A program made the translations under genes and the position numbers. A stretch of 64,000 nt of DNA from CAYUZU01 sp964448675 (lineage in GTDB: Bacteria; Planctomycetota; Phycisphaerae; UBA1845; Fen-1342): assembly GCA_964448675.1 (NCBI GenBank), contig CAYUZU010000018.1, positions 40,210 through 104,209 on the forward strand. The letters are read 5' to 3'. Position 1 is the first letter of the stretch. Each line of letters opens with the position of its first letter. Positions 49,124-58,820 of the stretch are shown piece by piece. The notes beneath the pieces were generated by a model. The model ran no database searches. It was not told the origin of the DNA and saw nothing but the letters and a program-made list of their open reading frames with translations.

Positions 49124-51325
49124 ATGAGTCAGGAAATGCACGCTACGACGATGAAGGAACTCCGCGGGGTGCTGGTGCGTTGGGCGTTCGTGCTGGCCGC
49201 ACTGGGGGTCTTCGCGGTCTGGGCGACGTGGCGCATGTCGACGGCGGCCGAGCGGCTGCCCGCGCAGGGGACCATGGCGGCCTCGGCCGCCGAGACTACC
49301 GAGGCGGAGGCTGAGATCGAGTACTGGACCTGCACAATGCACCCCGATGTGCAGCAGGAAACGCCGGGCGACTGCCCGATCTGCGGGATGGAACTGGTGG
49401 CGAAGTATGCCGGCAGCGCCGAGCCGGGCGTGAAGCCGGACGTGTCCCAGACGCCGTCTCGAACGCGTCCCAGTGGGCATCGGCATGAGGGCCGCGCGGC
49501 GCAGGATGACGACGAGCAGGCGTGGTATCGCTGTACGATGCCCGAGTGCGGCGACCAGGGGAGTTCCGATCCCGAGAGCCGCTGTCCGGTCTGCGGGATG
49601 AAGCGCGAGCGCGTGGATACCGGCGGCGCCGATACGGGCGAATACGAGATCACGCTCAGCGCGCGGGCCCGCCGGCTGGCGGAAGTTGAGACGGAAGCTG
49701 CCGACGAGCGTCTCCTGTTCAAGCGCATCCGCACGGTCGGGCGCGTGGGCTACGACGAGACGCGCTACAAGATGGTCAGCGCGTGGATCGGCGGCCGTAT
49801 CGACAAGCTCTTCGCCGACTTCACCGGCATGACCGTCAGCGCCGGCGATCACCTGGTCGAGATCTACAGCCCGGAGCTCTTGTCAGCCCAGGAAGAGTAC
49901 CTCCAGGCGCTGCGCGCCACGCGCGGCAGCGACGATGCGCAGTCCGCCGTCGCGCGGCGGAGCGGCGAGCAGGTTCTGATGGCCGCCCGGCGCAAGCTCG
50001 AATTGCTTGGCATTACAGACGCACAAATCGAGGCGATCAAGCAGTCCGGCCAGCCGCAGACGCACCTGGTGGTGCACGCGTCGATCGGCGGCACGATCGT
50101 GAACAAGCAGGCGATGGAGGGCATGTACGTCAAGACCGGCGACGTGCTCTACACGATCGCGGATCTGACGCACCTGTGGTTGCTCGTCGACCTGTACGAG
50201 GCCGACCTGCCGTGGGTCAAGCCGTTCCAGGACGTACGCGTCACGACGCGCTCGCTGCCGGGTGAGCTCTTCACCGGCCAGATCGTCTTCATCGAGCCGA
50301 AGCTCGATCCGCAGACGCGCACCGTGCAGGTGCGGATCCACGTGGACAACCCGGCCCTGCGGCTCAAGCCCGACATGTGGGTCACGGCGGAGATCGACGC
50401 GGGCCTGGCGCGCGGCGGCCGTGGCGCGGTGCCGGCGCCGGGCGGCGATTTCGCCTGTCCAATGCACCCGTGGGAGGCGGCCGACGCCCTCAACCCGTGC
50501 CCGATCTGCGGGATGGACATGGTGCGTGTCGAGGACCTGCCGCAGTACACGCCGCCGACCGATCCGGTACCGCAGTTGTCCGTGCCGCGCGGCGCGGTCA
50601 TGCAGACGGGTGAGCGGGCGCTCGTATACGTCGAGACAGCGCCGGGGACGTATCGCGGCGTCGAGGTCACCGTCGGCCCGCTGGCCCGTAGTGATGACGG
50701 ACGCGAATTCTATCCGATACTGAGTGGGCTGCGCGGTGGCGAGGAGGTCGTCACGCGCGGCAACTTCGCAATCGACAGCCAGATGCAGCTCGCGGGCAAG
50801 CCGAGTCTGTTCACCGCCCGCGGGCTGGCGGGTGACGAAGCCGGCGAGCGTGAGGACCTGACCGACGACGAGGAACTCGTTCATCCCACGACCGGCCCGG
50901 CGGACATCGCCCAGACGCACTGCCCGGTCATGGGCAGCGAGATCAACCCCGAGGTGTACATCGAATACAAGGGCGTGAAGGTGTATTTCTGCTGCTGGGG
51001 CTGTGATGACAAGTTCCTGGCCGATCCGGAGAAGTACATTCCGAAGCTGCCGGCGTCGATTCAAAACCGCATTCGCGCTGCTGATTCGGAGACCCCGGCC
51101 ACGGAAATGTCGACACAAGAGGTCAAACAAACCACCTGCCCGGTGATGGGTAACGAAATCGATCCGGAGGTGTATACCGATTACCGCGGCGTCCGCGTCT
51201 ACTTCTGCTGCCCGCCGTGCATTCCGAAGTTCGAGGCCGATCCGCAGCAGTACATCCCCAAGCTACCGCAGGTGATCCAGGACCGGATCGCCAGTGCAAC
51301 CACGAAGGAGGCCGACAGTGATTAA
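49124..51325 (+). CDS. cusB: CusB-like periplasmic adaptor with five metal-binding modules
   Basis: A 733-residue adaptor, nearly twice the usual CusB length. After a membrane anchor come two heavy-metal-binding ribbons: YWTCTMHPDVQQETPGDCPI/CGM (about 66-100) and WYRCTMPECGDQ...CPVCGM (about 128-162). The adaptor core (AYSPEL-like VEIYSPELLSAQEEYLQALR; LDPQTRTVQVRIHVDNPALR) follows, with a third ribbon FACPMHPW...CPICGMDM at about 445-470 inside the core. Two YHS-like domains end the protein (HCPVMGSEINPEVYIEYKGV and TCPVMGNEIDPEVYTDYRGV, each with VYFCC). These modules probably hand Cu/Ag ions to the pump. Confidence 0.88.
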   Translation: MSQEMHATTMKELRGVLVRWAFVLAALGVFAVWATWRMSTAAERLPAQGTMAASAAETTEAEAEIEYWTCTMHPDVQQETPGDCPICGMELVAKYAGSAEPGVKPDVSQTPSRTRPSGHRHEGRAAQDDDEQAWYRCTMPECGDQGSSDPESRCPVCGMKRERVDTGGADTGEYEITLSARARRLAEVETEAADERLLFKRIRTVGRVGYDETRYKMVSAWIGGRIDKLFADFTGMTVSAGDHLVEIYSPELLSAQEEYLQALRATRGSDDAQSAVARRSGEQVLMAARRKLELLGITDAQIEAIKQSGQPQTHLVVHASIGGTIVNKQAMEGMYVKTGDVLYTIADLTHLWLLVDLYEADLPWVKPFQDVRVTTRSLPGELFTGQIVFIEPKLDPQTRTVQVRIHVDNPALRLKPDMWVTAEIDAGLARGGRGAVPAPGGDFACPMHPWEAADALNPCPICGMDMVRVEDLPQYTPPTDPVPQLSVPRGAVMQTGERALVYVETAPGTYRGVEVTVGPLARSDDGREFYPILSGLRGGEEVVTRGNFAIDSQMQLAGKPSLFTARGLAGDEAGEREDLTDDEELVHPTTGPADIAQTHCPVMGSEINPEVYIEYKGVKVYFCCWGCDDKFLADPEKYIPKLPASIQNRIRAADSETPATEMSTQEVKQTTCPVMGNEIDPEVYTDYRGVRVYFCCPPCIPKFEADPQQYIPKLPQVIQDRIASATTKEADSD

Positions 51326-54300
51326 CGGCCTGATCCGCCTCTTTCTGCACACGCCGCTGCTGGCACTGATCCTGGCGGGCGCGCTGGCGATCTTCGGGTG
51401 GCGGGCCTTCGAGGAGAACCCGAAGGACGCGCTGCCGGACATTGCTGAGAACCAGGTCATCGTCTTCAGCGAATGGATGGGGCGCAGCCCGAAGGACGTG
51501 GACGAGCAGGTAACCTACCCCCTCACGGTCGCGCTGCAGGGCGTGCCCGAGGTGAAGGAGATTCGGGCCACGAGCGGCTTCGGCTGGTCGATCGTGTACG
51601 TGGTCTTCCAGGACGACGCCGAGTTCTACTGGGCGCGCAGCCGGGTGCTCGAGCGGCTGAACGTCGCGCAGGGGCAGTTGCCGGCCGGCGTGACGCCGCG
51701 GCTGGGGCCCGACGCGACGGCGCTGGGCCAGATCTTCTGGTACACGGTCGAGAACGGCTGGTACTCGCCGGATCGACCCGGCCTACGGTTCACCGACGAT
51801 GGCGTGCTCACCTCGGCGTCGCGCGACGCGCTGCTCGAAAGCGATCCGGATCTGGCCGCTCAGCTCGACGCCGCCGAGCCGTACACCGACCCCGTCAGCG
51901 GCACGCCGCTGGTGTTCAGCCGGCTGCCGCTGGATCGACTCCGCAGCATCCAGGACTTCGACGTCAAGCTGGCGCTTGAGAGTGTCGAAGGCGTGAGCGA
52001 GGTCGCCAGTGTGGGCGGCTTTGTGCGCCAGTACCAGATCGATGTGAACCCCGAGGCGCTGCGGGCGTTCAACGCCCCGCTCTCGAAGCTCGTTGCCGCG
52101 CTCAACAACGCGAACATCGACGTGGGCGCCAAGGTCATCGAAGAAAACGGCATGGAGATCCTCGTTCGCGGCATCGGCTTCCTCGGCGGGCAGCAGCGCA
52201 GCGCCGCCGAGCGCGAAGCCCGCGAAGACGCCGTCATCGCGGACATCGAGAACATCGTCATCCACGCGGAGAACGGCACGCCGGTGTACGTCCACCAGGT
52301 GGCGAGTGTCTCCGTCGGGCCGGACTTTCGCCGCGGCGCGCTGGACAAGATGGGCGCCGAGGCGGTCGGTGGCTGCGTGACGATGCGGTTCGGCGAGAAT
52401 CCGCTGGGCGTGATCGAGCGCGTCAAGGCGAAGATCGACACGGTCGAGCGCGGGCTGCCGCCGGGCGTGCGCGTCAACGCCTTCTACGACCGCACCGACC
52501 TGATCCACGAGACGATGGCCACGCTGACGACGGCGCTGGGACAGGAGCTGCTCATCACCGTCGTCGCGGTGGTCCTGTTTCTGCTGCACTTCCGCAGCAG
52601 CCTGGTCATCGCGGTCACGCTGCCGCTGGCGGTGCTGTTCGCGTTCATCTGCATGCAGGCCCTGCGGCTGCCCAGCAACATCATGAGCCTGGCCGGCATC
52701 GCGATCGCGATCGGGACGATGGTCGACATGGGCATCGTGATGCTGGAGAACATCTACCAGTACCTGACCGACCATCGCGACGACTACACCCGCATCGAAA
52801 CAGGCGACGACGGCCGGCAACGCGAGATCATCGACCGGGCCCAGCGCAGCCAGTACGTCGCGCAGGCGGCCACCGAGGTCGGCCCGGCGATCCTCACCGC
52901 CATCAGCACGACCGTGATTTCCTTCATCCCGGTGTTCTTCCTGGAAGGACAGGCGGCCAAGCTGTTTACACCGCTCGCGTGGACCAAGACCTTCTGCATG
53001 GTCGGCGCGGTGATCCTGGCGCTGACCGTCGTGCCGCCGCTCGCGTCGCTGCTGCTGCGCAGTCGCCGGACCGGCTGGACGACGACCACCATCTCCGCCC
53101 TTGTGCTCGGTGGCCTCAGCGCCGCGACCTGGTGGTCGGCCGATCGAATTCACCCCGCACTTGCCGGCTTCACGGCGGACATTGAGCAGTACCTGAGCTG
53201 GTCCACGGGCGTCACGGCCGGCGCCACGGGCCTCGCCGTGGCCGTCGTCGTGCTGGTCATTCTCCGCGAGCGCATCCGGCCGATCGAGCAGAACCCGACC
53301 AGCCGCTTCATCCACTGGGTCTACGAGCCGACGCTGCGCTGGGTCCTGCATCACAAGGCGCTGTTCCTGGCGGTTCCCACAGCGCTCGTGATCTGGGGCC
53401 TGTCCATCTGGCTCGGTTGGGGCGCGCTGCTCGGCCCGCTCACGTGGCCGCTGGAGCAACTCGGCCTCTCGCCACTGGCGTGGACCGCAGCGTGGTGGCT
53501 CCACCTGGGCCTTGCAGCCGTAATCGGATTTGTCGTCGTGCCGCTGCTGTTTGACTCGGCTCGTGTCGGCATCGCGACATGGCGGGGCAAGACGAAGCAA
53601 CGCGTATGGCTCGGCTGGTCACGCCGCGGGACCGCCGTCGTCACATTCATCCTCGCCGCGCTGGCGTTCGAGCGTGCCGGTCTGGTCACTGGAAATGACC
53701 GAGCCTTCGCCGCCGTGCTGGCGTCTCCCCCAACCGGCTCTTTCAACGACTATGCACCGCTACAAGAACTCGTCGACGGCCAGGGCATCGGCCAGGAGTT
53801 CATGCCGCCACTCGATGAGGGCGACTTCCTCTACATGCCCAGCGTGCTGCCGGCCGGCTCGATCAACACCGTGATGGACGTCATGCAGAAGCAGGACGTG
53901 CAGTTTGCCCAGATCCCCGAAGTCGAGCTGGTCGTCGGCAAGCTCGGCCGCATCGAATCACCACTCGACCCCGCCCCGGTCGGCATGCTGGAAACGATGA
54001 TCCTGCTCAAGCCGCGCAGCGAATGGCCGGTCATCGACGATCCGGAGTTCGACGGCCTGCGCCGCAAACGCACGATGGACGAGATCTGGGCCGACATCAA
54101 AGCAGCCGGCAGCTTCCCCGGCGTGCTGCCGTCGGTCGAGCTGCAGCCCATCCGCACGCGCGTCGAGATGCTCAGCACCGGACTGACCGCCAAGATCGGC
54201 ATCAAGATCTACGGCGACAGCATCGCCCGTTGCGAGGCGCTGGCCGTGGAGATTGAGCAGCTCCTGCGCGAGCGGCTGGACAACGCCCAGGCGATCAACG

Positions 54301-55382
54301 CCGTCCGCATCAGCGGCAAGCCCTACCTCGAGTTCCGCATCGACCGCGAGGCCATCGCCCGCTACGGCGTGAACATCGCGGATGTGCAACAGGTCATCGA
54401 GGTGGCCATCGGTGGCAAGAACCTGACCACGACCTACGAAGGGCTCGACCGCTATCCGGTACGCATCCGCTACCAGCGCGAGCTGCGCGACGAGGTGCCC
54501 GATCTCGAACGCATTCTCGTGCCGACGCCGAGCGGCGCCCAGATCCCGATCGCCCACGTGGCGGACATTGAGCGTGTCACCGGGCCGATGAGCGTGCGTC
54601 GCGAAGGCGCCAAGTACGTAAGCTACGTCACCATGAGCAACCAGGGCATTGACGAGACGACGCTCGTACGCAACGGCCAGCGCATCATCGACGACGCGCT
54701 GATCAACGGCGAGATCGAAATGCCCGAGGGCTACTACCTGCGCTGGGCCGGCAGCTACGAGCGGAATATCCGCGCCAAGAACCGCCTGGCGATCCTCGTC
54801 CCGCTCGTGCTGGTGATCAACTTCCTGCTGATCTACCTCCAGTTCAAGCGCTGGCCGCTGACGCTGGTGATCTTCCTGGCGATTCCGGTCGCGTTCTCTG
54901 GCGGTTTCATCCTGCTCGACTGGTGGCCGCAGATCCAGGACGTACTCTACACGGCCGGCGTGATGGACCGCCCGTTCCCCGGCGACAACATGTACCTGAC
55001 CGTCGCCGTGTGGGTCGGCTTCATCGCCCTGTTCGGCATCGCGGTCGACGACGGCATCGTGATTGGAACGTACCTGGACCAGACGTTTCGCAGCAGCAAG
55101 ATCAAGCGTTACGAGGAGATCGAGGAGCGTGTCGTCCGCGCCGGCCTGCGGCGCATCCGGCCCGCGCTGATGACCACGTTTACCACACTGGCCGCCTTGC
55201 TGCCCGTCCTGCTCACCACCGGCCGCGGCAGCGACGTGATGACGCCGATGGCGTTGCCGGTCTTTGGCGGCATGTTCGTAGCGCTTGTGACGATTCTCGT
55301 GGTCCCGACCTGCTACTGCGCCATCAAGCAGGCCAAGTGGAAGCTCGGCCTGCCCGATCAGGACTTCGACCGCGCAACCTGA
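51318..55382 (+). CDS. cusA: CusA-like heavy-metal RND permease, enlarged
   Basis: A 1354-residue HME-family RND pump. The N-terminal helix LLALILAGALAIFGWRAFEE is followed by NPKDALPDIAENQVIVFSEW. TM4 reads AIAIGTMVDMGIVMLENIYQ, close to the motif of monovalent-cation (Cu/Ag) pumps. It is about 300 residues longer than CusA: a loop near 150-215 and extra hydrophobic segments between about 595 and 800. The GTG at 51318 has AGGAGG six bases upstream and overlaps the cusB stop. The C-terminus TILVVPTCYCAIKQAKWKLG recurs as a relic at 57.4 kb. Confidence 0.9.
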   Translation: MINGLIRLFLHTPLLALILAGALAIFGWRAFEENPKDALPDIAENQVIVFSEWMGRSPKDVDEQVTYPLTVALQGVPEVKEIRATSGFGWSIVYVVFQDDAEFYWARSRVLERLNVAQGQLPAGVTPRLGPDATALGQIFWYTVENGWYSPDRPGLRFTDDGVLTSASRDALLESDPDLAAQLDAAEPYTDPVSGTPLVFSRLPLDRLRSIQDFDVKLALESVEGVSEVASVGGFVRQYQIDVNPEALRAFNAPLSKLVAALNNANIDVGAKVIEENGMEILVRGIGFLGGQQRSAAEREAREDAVIADIENIVIHAENGTPVYVHQVASVSVGPDFRRGALDKMGAEAVGGCVTMRFGENPLGVIERVKAKIDTVERGLPPGVRVNAFYDRTDLIHETMATLTTALGQELLITVVAVVLFLLHFRSSLVIAVTLPLAVLFAFICMQALRLPSNIMSLAGIAIAIGTMVDMGIVMLENIYQYLTDHRDDYTRIETGDDGRQREIIDRAQRSQYVAQAATEVGPAILTAISTTVISFIPVFFLEGQAAKLFTPLAWTKTFCMVGAVILALTVVPPLASLLLRSRRTGWTTTTISALVLGGLSAATWWSADRIHPALAGFTADIEQYLSWSTGVTAGATGLAVAVVVLVILRERIRPIEQNPTSRFIHWVYEPTLRWVLHHKALFLAVPTALVIWGLSIWLGWGALLGPLTWPLEQLGLSPLAWTAAWWLHLGLAAVIGFVVVPLLFDSARVGIATWRGKTKQRVWLGWSRRGTAVVTFILAALAFERAGLVTGNDRAFAAVLASPPTGSFNDYAPLQELVDGQGIGQEFMPPLDEGDFLYMPSVLPAGSINTVMDVMQKQDVQFAQIPEVELVVGKLGRIESPLDPAPVGMLETMILLKPRSEWPVIDDPEFDGLRRKRTMDEIWADIKAAGSFPGVLPSVELQPIRTRVEMLSTGLTAKIGIKIYGDSIARCEALAVEIEQLLRERLDNAQAINAVRISGKPYLEFRIDREAIARYGVNIADVQQVIEVAIGGKNLTTTYEGLDRYPVRIRYQRELRDEVPDLERILVPTPSGAQIPIAHVADIERVTGPMSVRREGAKYVSYVTMSNQGIDETTLVRNGQRIIDDALINGEIEMPEGYYLRWAGSYERNIRAKNRLAILVPLVLVINFLLIYLQFKRWPLTLVIFLAIPVAFSGGFILLDWWPQIQDVLYTAGVMDRPFPGDNMYLTVAVWVGFIALFGIAVDDGIVIGTYLDQTFRSSKIKRYEEIEERVVRAGLRRIRPALMTTFTTLAALLPVLLTTGRGSDVMTPMALPVFGGMFVALVTILVVPTCYCAIKQAKWKLGLPDQDFDRAT

Positions 55383-55431
55383 GAATGCACCTGCTCGGCG
55401 ACAATGGCCCCTGAATCATGAGGAGACAACC

Positions 55432-55518
55432 ATGCGATTCTTCGACCTGTTCACGATCTTCTTCGCCCAGTTGGTGAACTTCCTGTTCGAGTTGCTGGGC
55501 ACCTCTTTCGGCGTGTAA
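55432..55518 (+). CDS. 28-residue hydrophobic peptide after cusA
   Basis: ATG 55432 to TAA 55518 encodes MRFFDLFTIFFAQLVNFLFE and LLGTSFGV. GAGGAG lies seven to eight bases before the ATG, a very good ribosome site for such a short frame, and it starts 49 bases after the cusA stop. The peptide is a single amphipathic, Phe/Leu-rich membrane helix. Small membrane proteins accompany several efflux pumps (AcrZ with AcrB, for example), so a pump-associated role is plausible; homology is not claimed. Confidence 0.55.
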   Translation: MRFFDLFTIFFAQLVNFLFELLGTSFGV

Positions 55519-55797
55519 GACCGCGGATGCAGCTGGTCAGACACGGGCATTGTGCACCTCGCGGTGATCGGCCATTGCCTCCACCTGCGGCGCAACGTGG
55601 ACGTGGGACATGGCGAATTTGCTTCCTGCGGGGACGCGGGTCACGGGCGACGATTGTCACGGTGGCTGCCTCAGTGGCTCGCCATCCCCGTCAGCTTGAC
55701 AGAATCCCGCCCCGACGCCGCCAGCAAGGACGCGTCGGGGGCCCGCGCACGTCGCGCGACCCCATGCGGCAGCGCATGCCGGCCACGCCGGCAAGGC

Positions 55798-57270
55798 CTA
55801 TTGCGTGCCACGCCGGCCGATCAGTGACGTGAGCTGCGCCACGCTCCGGGTCAGCGACCGAGCCTGCTCGGAGAGCTCGCGGGCGGCCGAGGCTGACTCC
55901 TCCGAACTGCCGGCGTTGCGCTGCGTAACGCTGTCCACTTGGGCGACGGCCTGGTTCAGTTCGCCCACCCCCTGCGCCTGTTCTCCGGAGCCCTGCGTGA
56001 TCCCGCCGATCAACTCCGAGGCGCGTGTCGTCAATTCGACGATGTTGCGGAGCGAATTGGCGACACCGTCGGCCACCTCGGTACCCTGAGACGCGCGACT
56101 CACCGCGTCTTCGATGAGCGAAGTCGTCTCGCCGGCCGCGTGGGCGGCGCGCTGTGCGAGGTTTCGCACCTCCTCCGCCACGACAGCGAAGCCCTTGCCG
56201 TGCTCGCCCGCCCGCGCTGCTTCGACCGCCGCGTTGAGCGCCAGCAGGTTCGTCTGGAACGCAATCTCCTCGATCACGCGAATAATCTTGCTGATCTTAT
56301 CGGACGACTCGCCGATGTCGGTCATGGACTGGTTGAGCCGCTTCACGACGTCATCCCCGTCGCGGGCGGCGTCGCGGGCCTGCCCGGCCATCCGGTCGGC
56401 CTCCCTGGCATGCTCGACATTGGCGGTCGTCGAAGCGGACATCTGCTCGAGGGCACTCGAGACCTCTTCGAGCGACGACGCCTGCTCGCTGGTGCCCTCG
56501 GCCAACGAAGTGCTCATCGCAGCCACGTGCCCGCTGGCCTCGTCCACACGTCGGGCCCCGTCGTTCAACCCGTCGACGATGCCGTGAATGGGACGAACCA
56601 CCCGCCGGTTGATGAACCACGCCGTCACGCCGACGAGCGTGCCCAGCATCACCAGCACACCGCCGATGCCGGCGATCACGCCCCGGTGAGCCTCGCCCAT
56701 CGGCTGCGCCAGCGGCACATACGCATTGAGCGTGCCCAACACGACGTGGTCCTCGACCGGCACACCATGGCATTGCGCGCAACCGGGATGAGCGTCGCTC
56801 GGCAGCGGCACTGCGACACGGTAGTACTCCGCGTCGGTCTCCGCGATCGGACCGGAGCCGGCCGCGATCTGGCGGGCAGCGCGCCGCTCGAAATCGTTCT
56901 TGATCGCGACGCCCTCTCCGCCGAACGGCCGCACGCCGAAGATCTCGGTGTCGCCGATCAGGCGGACCCGCGGTTTGTCGTCCCCGTGGTCGTGGATGAC
57001 CGCGAGGTCGACGGCCGTGATACTGCGATTCCAGTCGTCGTGCACGCGCTGGCGCTCCTCCTCCGTCCTGGCCTCGGCAAGCGCCTGGTGGAATTGCTCC
57101 GTTCCGACCATGAACATCTGCACGGAGCGATTGATGAGGTTATCGGCTGTCGCCGCGATGCGGTCTTCGGCCGCGCCGATCTGCTGGTGGTAGAAGAAGA
57201 CCGAGAACGCGATGCCGCAGCAAACCCCCACCCCCAGCAAGAACACCATCAGGCGCTTCTGCATCGACAT
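55798..57270 (-). CDS. methyl-accepting chemotaxis protein with CXXCH haem motif
   Basis: A 490-residue chemoreceptor. TM1 (VFLLGVGVCCGIAFSVFFYH) is followed by a periplasmic sensor domain of about 160 residues, of the DUF3365/Tll0287 type. It contains PGCAQCHG, a c-type haem attachment motif, close to EYYRVAVPLPSD. TM2 (VIAGIGGVLVMLGTLVGVTA) leads to a HAMP-like linker and the signalling tip EEIAFQTNLLALNAAVEAAR, AGEHGKGFAVVAEEVRNLAQ. It would sense redox, oxygen, NO or metals and signal to CheA. It is convergent with the Cus operon, and no che genes are in the window. Confidence 0.88.
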   Translation of the reverse strand: MSMQKRLMVFLLGVGVCCGIAFSVFFYHQQIGAAEDRIAATADNLINRSVQMFMVGTEQFHQALAEARTEEERQRVHDDWNRSITAVDLAVIHDHGDDKPRVRLIGDTEIFGVRPFGGEGVAIKNDFERRAARQIAAGSGPIAETDAEYYRVAVPLPSDAHPGCAQCHGVPVEDHVVLGTLNAYVPLAQPMGEAHRGVIAGIGGVLVMLGTLVGVTAWFINRRVVRPIHGIVDGLNDGARRVDEASGHVAAMSTSLAEGTSEQASSLEEVSSALEQMSASTTANVEHAREADRMAGQARDAARDGDDVVKRLNQSMTDIGESSDKISKIIRVIEEIAFQTNLLALNAAVEAARAGEHGKGFAVVAEEVRNLAQRAAHAAGETTSLIEDAVSRASQGTEVADGVANSLRNIVELTTRASELIGGITQGSGEQAQGVGELNQAVAQVDSVTQRNAGSSEESASAARELSEQARSLTRSVAQLTSLIGRRGTQ

Positions 57271-57440
57271 ACGGAAGTGTCCTTTCTCGCCATTGAGCGC
57301 TTGCCTGTTTCGCCGCCGACGGGCTCGGCGCGCCCGCCCACCGTTGCCCAGCGTTTCACTAACGTAGCAATCGGACCATTCTGACCGCCTGCTTGAGCAT
57401 GAAAGGTCGATGGCCAGCCGGGCGGCTTGCCGGCAAGGCG

Positions 57441-57572
57441 CGGCTGACCTTCGGCGGCATTTCTGTCGCGCACGTGACGATTCTCGCGGTGCCGATCTGC
57501 TGCTGCGCGATCAGGCAGGCGAAGCGGACGCCCGGACTGCCCGACCAGGATTTCGACCGTGCGCCTTGGTGA
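57441..57572 (+). pseudogene. C-terminal relic of a second cusA
   Basis: Plus-strand codons 57450-57572 encode FGGISVAHVTILAVPICCCA and IRQAKRTPGLPDQDFDRAPW, ending in TGA. The intact pump at 55.3 kb ends FGGMFVALVTILVVPTCYCA, IKQAKWKLGLPDQDFDRAT. The match runs to the stop with several substitutions and no gaps, so this is the tail of a duplicated or lost cusA-like gene, with nothing of the rest recognised upstream. Confidence 0.7.
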
Positions 57573-57714
57573 CGCGTCCGCGCGCCGACGCCGTCGGGAA
57601 TCCGAATGGAAAGCGCTGACTTCCCCAACGACCGGAGATCGCCTCGTCGCCGGCGGCCACCATGCGCTGCCCGCTGCCACGCAAGCGGCTCGACACCCCC
57701 CTCCGTTTCCTTTC

Positions 57715-58452
57715 TCATGCCTGGAACATGACGCCGGCGCGATACAGCATGTACAGACCCAGCAGCGTCACGACACTCCCGATGATCCGCCGAAAGAGCG
57801 ACTCCGGCAGCCGCGCCAGCAGATGCCGCCCGCCCACGGTGCCCGCCACCACCCCCGCCGTGAGCCACGCGATCGTCGGCCAGATCGCCAGCAGTTCGCT
57901 ACCCGCCACCCACAAGTAGACCGGCATCCGCGCCGCGTCGACGATCAGCGCGATGGCCGTCGCCGTGGCGACAAACGAATCGCGCGGCAACCGAAACCCC
58001 AGCAGCGCCGCGGACCGAATACCGCCCTGGTTGCCGACCATCCCACCCAGCAGGCCCGACAGGCCGCCGGCGACCATTGCCGCCGCCCCGTGCAGGCGGA
58101 CGCGCTTCGCCCAGCCCACCAGTTCCGCCAGACCCGCCGACAAGAGGAGTAGCCCGAAGACCGCGGTCAGCACCGCCCCGCCGGCCCAGGCGTGCAGCAA
58201 CGCCCCCACCAGTCCACCGATCGCACTGGCAACGCCGAAACGCAACAGCACGCCGCGGTTCACGTGCGCCCGCAGCGTCCACAGCCGCACCGCCGTCCCG
58301 ATCGCATGCGGCACCGAAATCGCCGCCACCGCCACCTTGATGCCGGTCTCCATCGCGAGCGCCGGCGTGAGCAGGCTGCCGATCCCGAAGCCGGCAATCG
58401 AGGCCACGCCGCCCGCGATCAGCGCCACCGCGATCAGCAGCGCCATCGTCAT
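57715..58452 (-). CDS. TauE/SafE-family transporter
   Basis: A 245-residue membrane protein with seven to eight helices and the family patterns GGVASIAGFGIGSLLTPALA near the N-terminus and GGLSGLLGGMVGNQGGIRSA in the middle, two inverted halves. TauE/SafE proteins export sulfite, sulfoacetate or related anions; substrate unknown here. A signal-anchor-like N-terminus starts directly at ATG 58452. It is transcribed alone and ends about 140 bases from the cusA relic, which reads the other way. Confidence 0.82.
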   Translation of the reverse strand: MTMALLIAVALIAGGVASIAGFGIGSLLTPALAMETGIKVAVAAISVPHAIGTAVRLWTLRAHVNRGVLLRFGVASAIGGLVGALLHAWAGGAVLTAVFGLLLLSAGLAELVGWAKRVRLHGAAAMVAGGLSGLLGGMVGNQGGIRSAALLGFRLPRDSFVATATAIALIVDAARMPVYLWVAGSELLAIWPTIAWLTAGVVAGTVGGRHLLARLPESLFRRIIGSVVTLLGLYMLYRAGVMFQA

Positions 58453-58820
58453 CCGTTCGCCCGCCCCGCGGACTGGACTGAACCACCAGTCCCGGCCGCG
58501 CCCCGCGCCACGGTGCGATCAAGCGACCCGCCGCCTACCGGTGGTCTGCCGCCGACACGCTGCACACCCTGTCCTCCGATCCCGCTGCGATTGGGGCACC
58601 GACTTCGGCCCATCGGTGCGTACGGCTCGACAGGGTACCCCCGCGCTCACCGAATTGCGAACGTGACGCACCCCGGACTGCTCCCCGTGCTGGTTCCCGC
58701 GGATGCGCGCCAGCCACAGCCACGCACCCGGCAGAACCGGCTACTGAGCACTGACGACCGGGACCCGGCGCCTGACACGCGCTTGCCCCGTCCGCCGCCC
58801 GCGATTGTCAGTTCACCATT
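58453..58820. other. intergenic, nothing recognised
   Basis: This 368-base gap lies between the TauE/SafE gene start and the end of the C25 peptidase gene. It presumably contains the promoter of the former. No gene, repeat or clear terminator was found. Confidence 0.4.
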
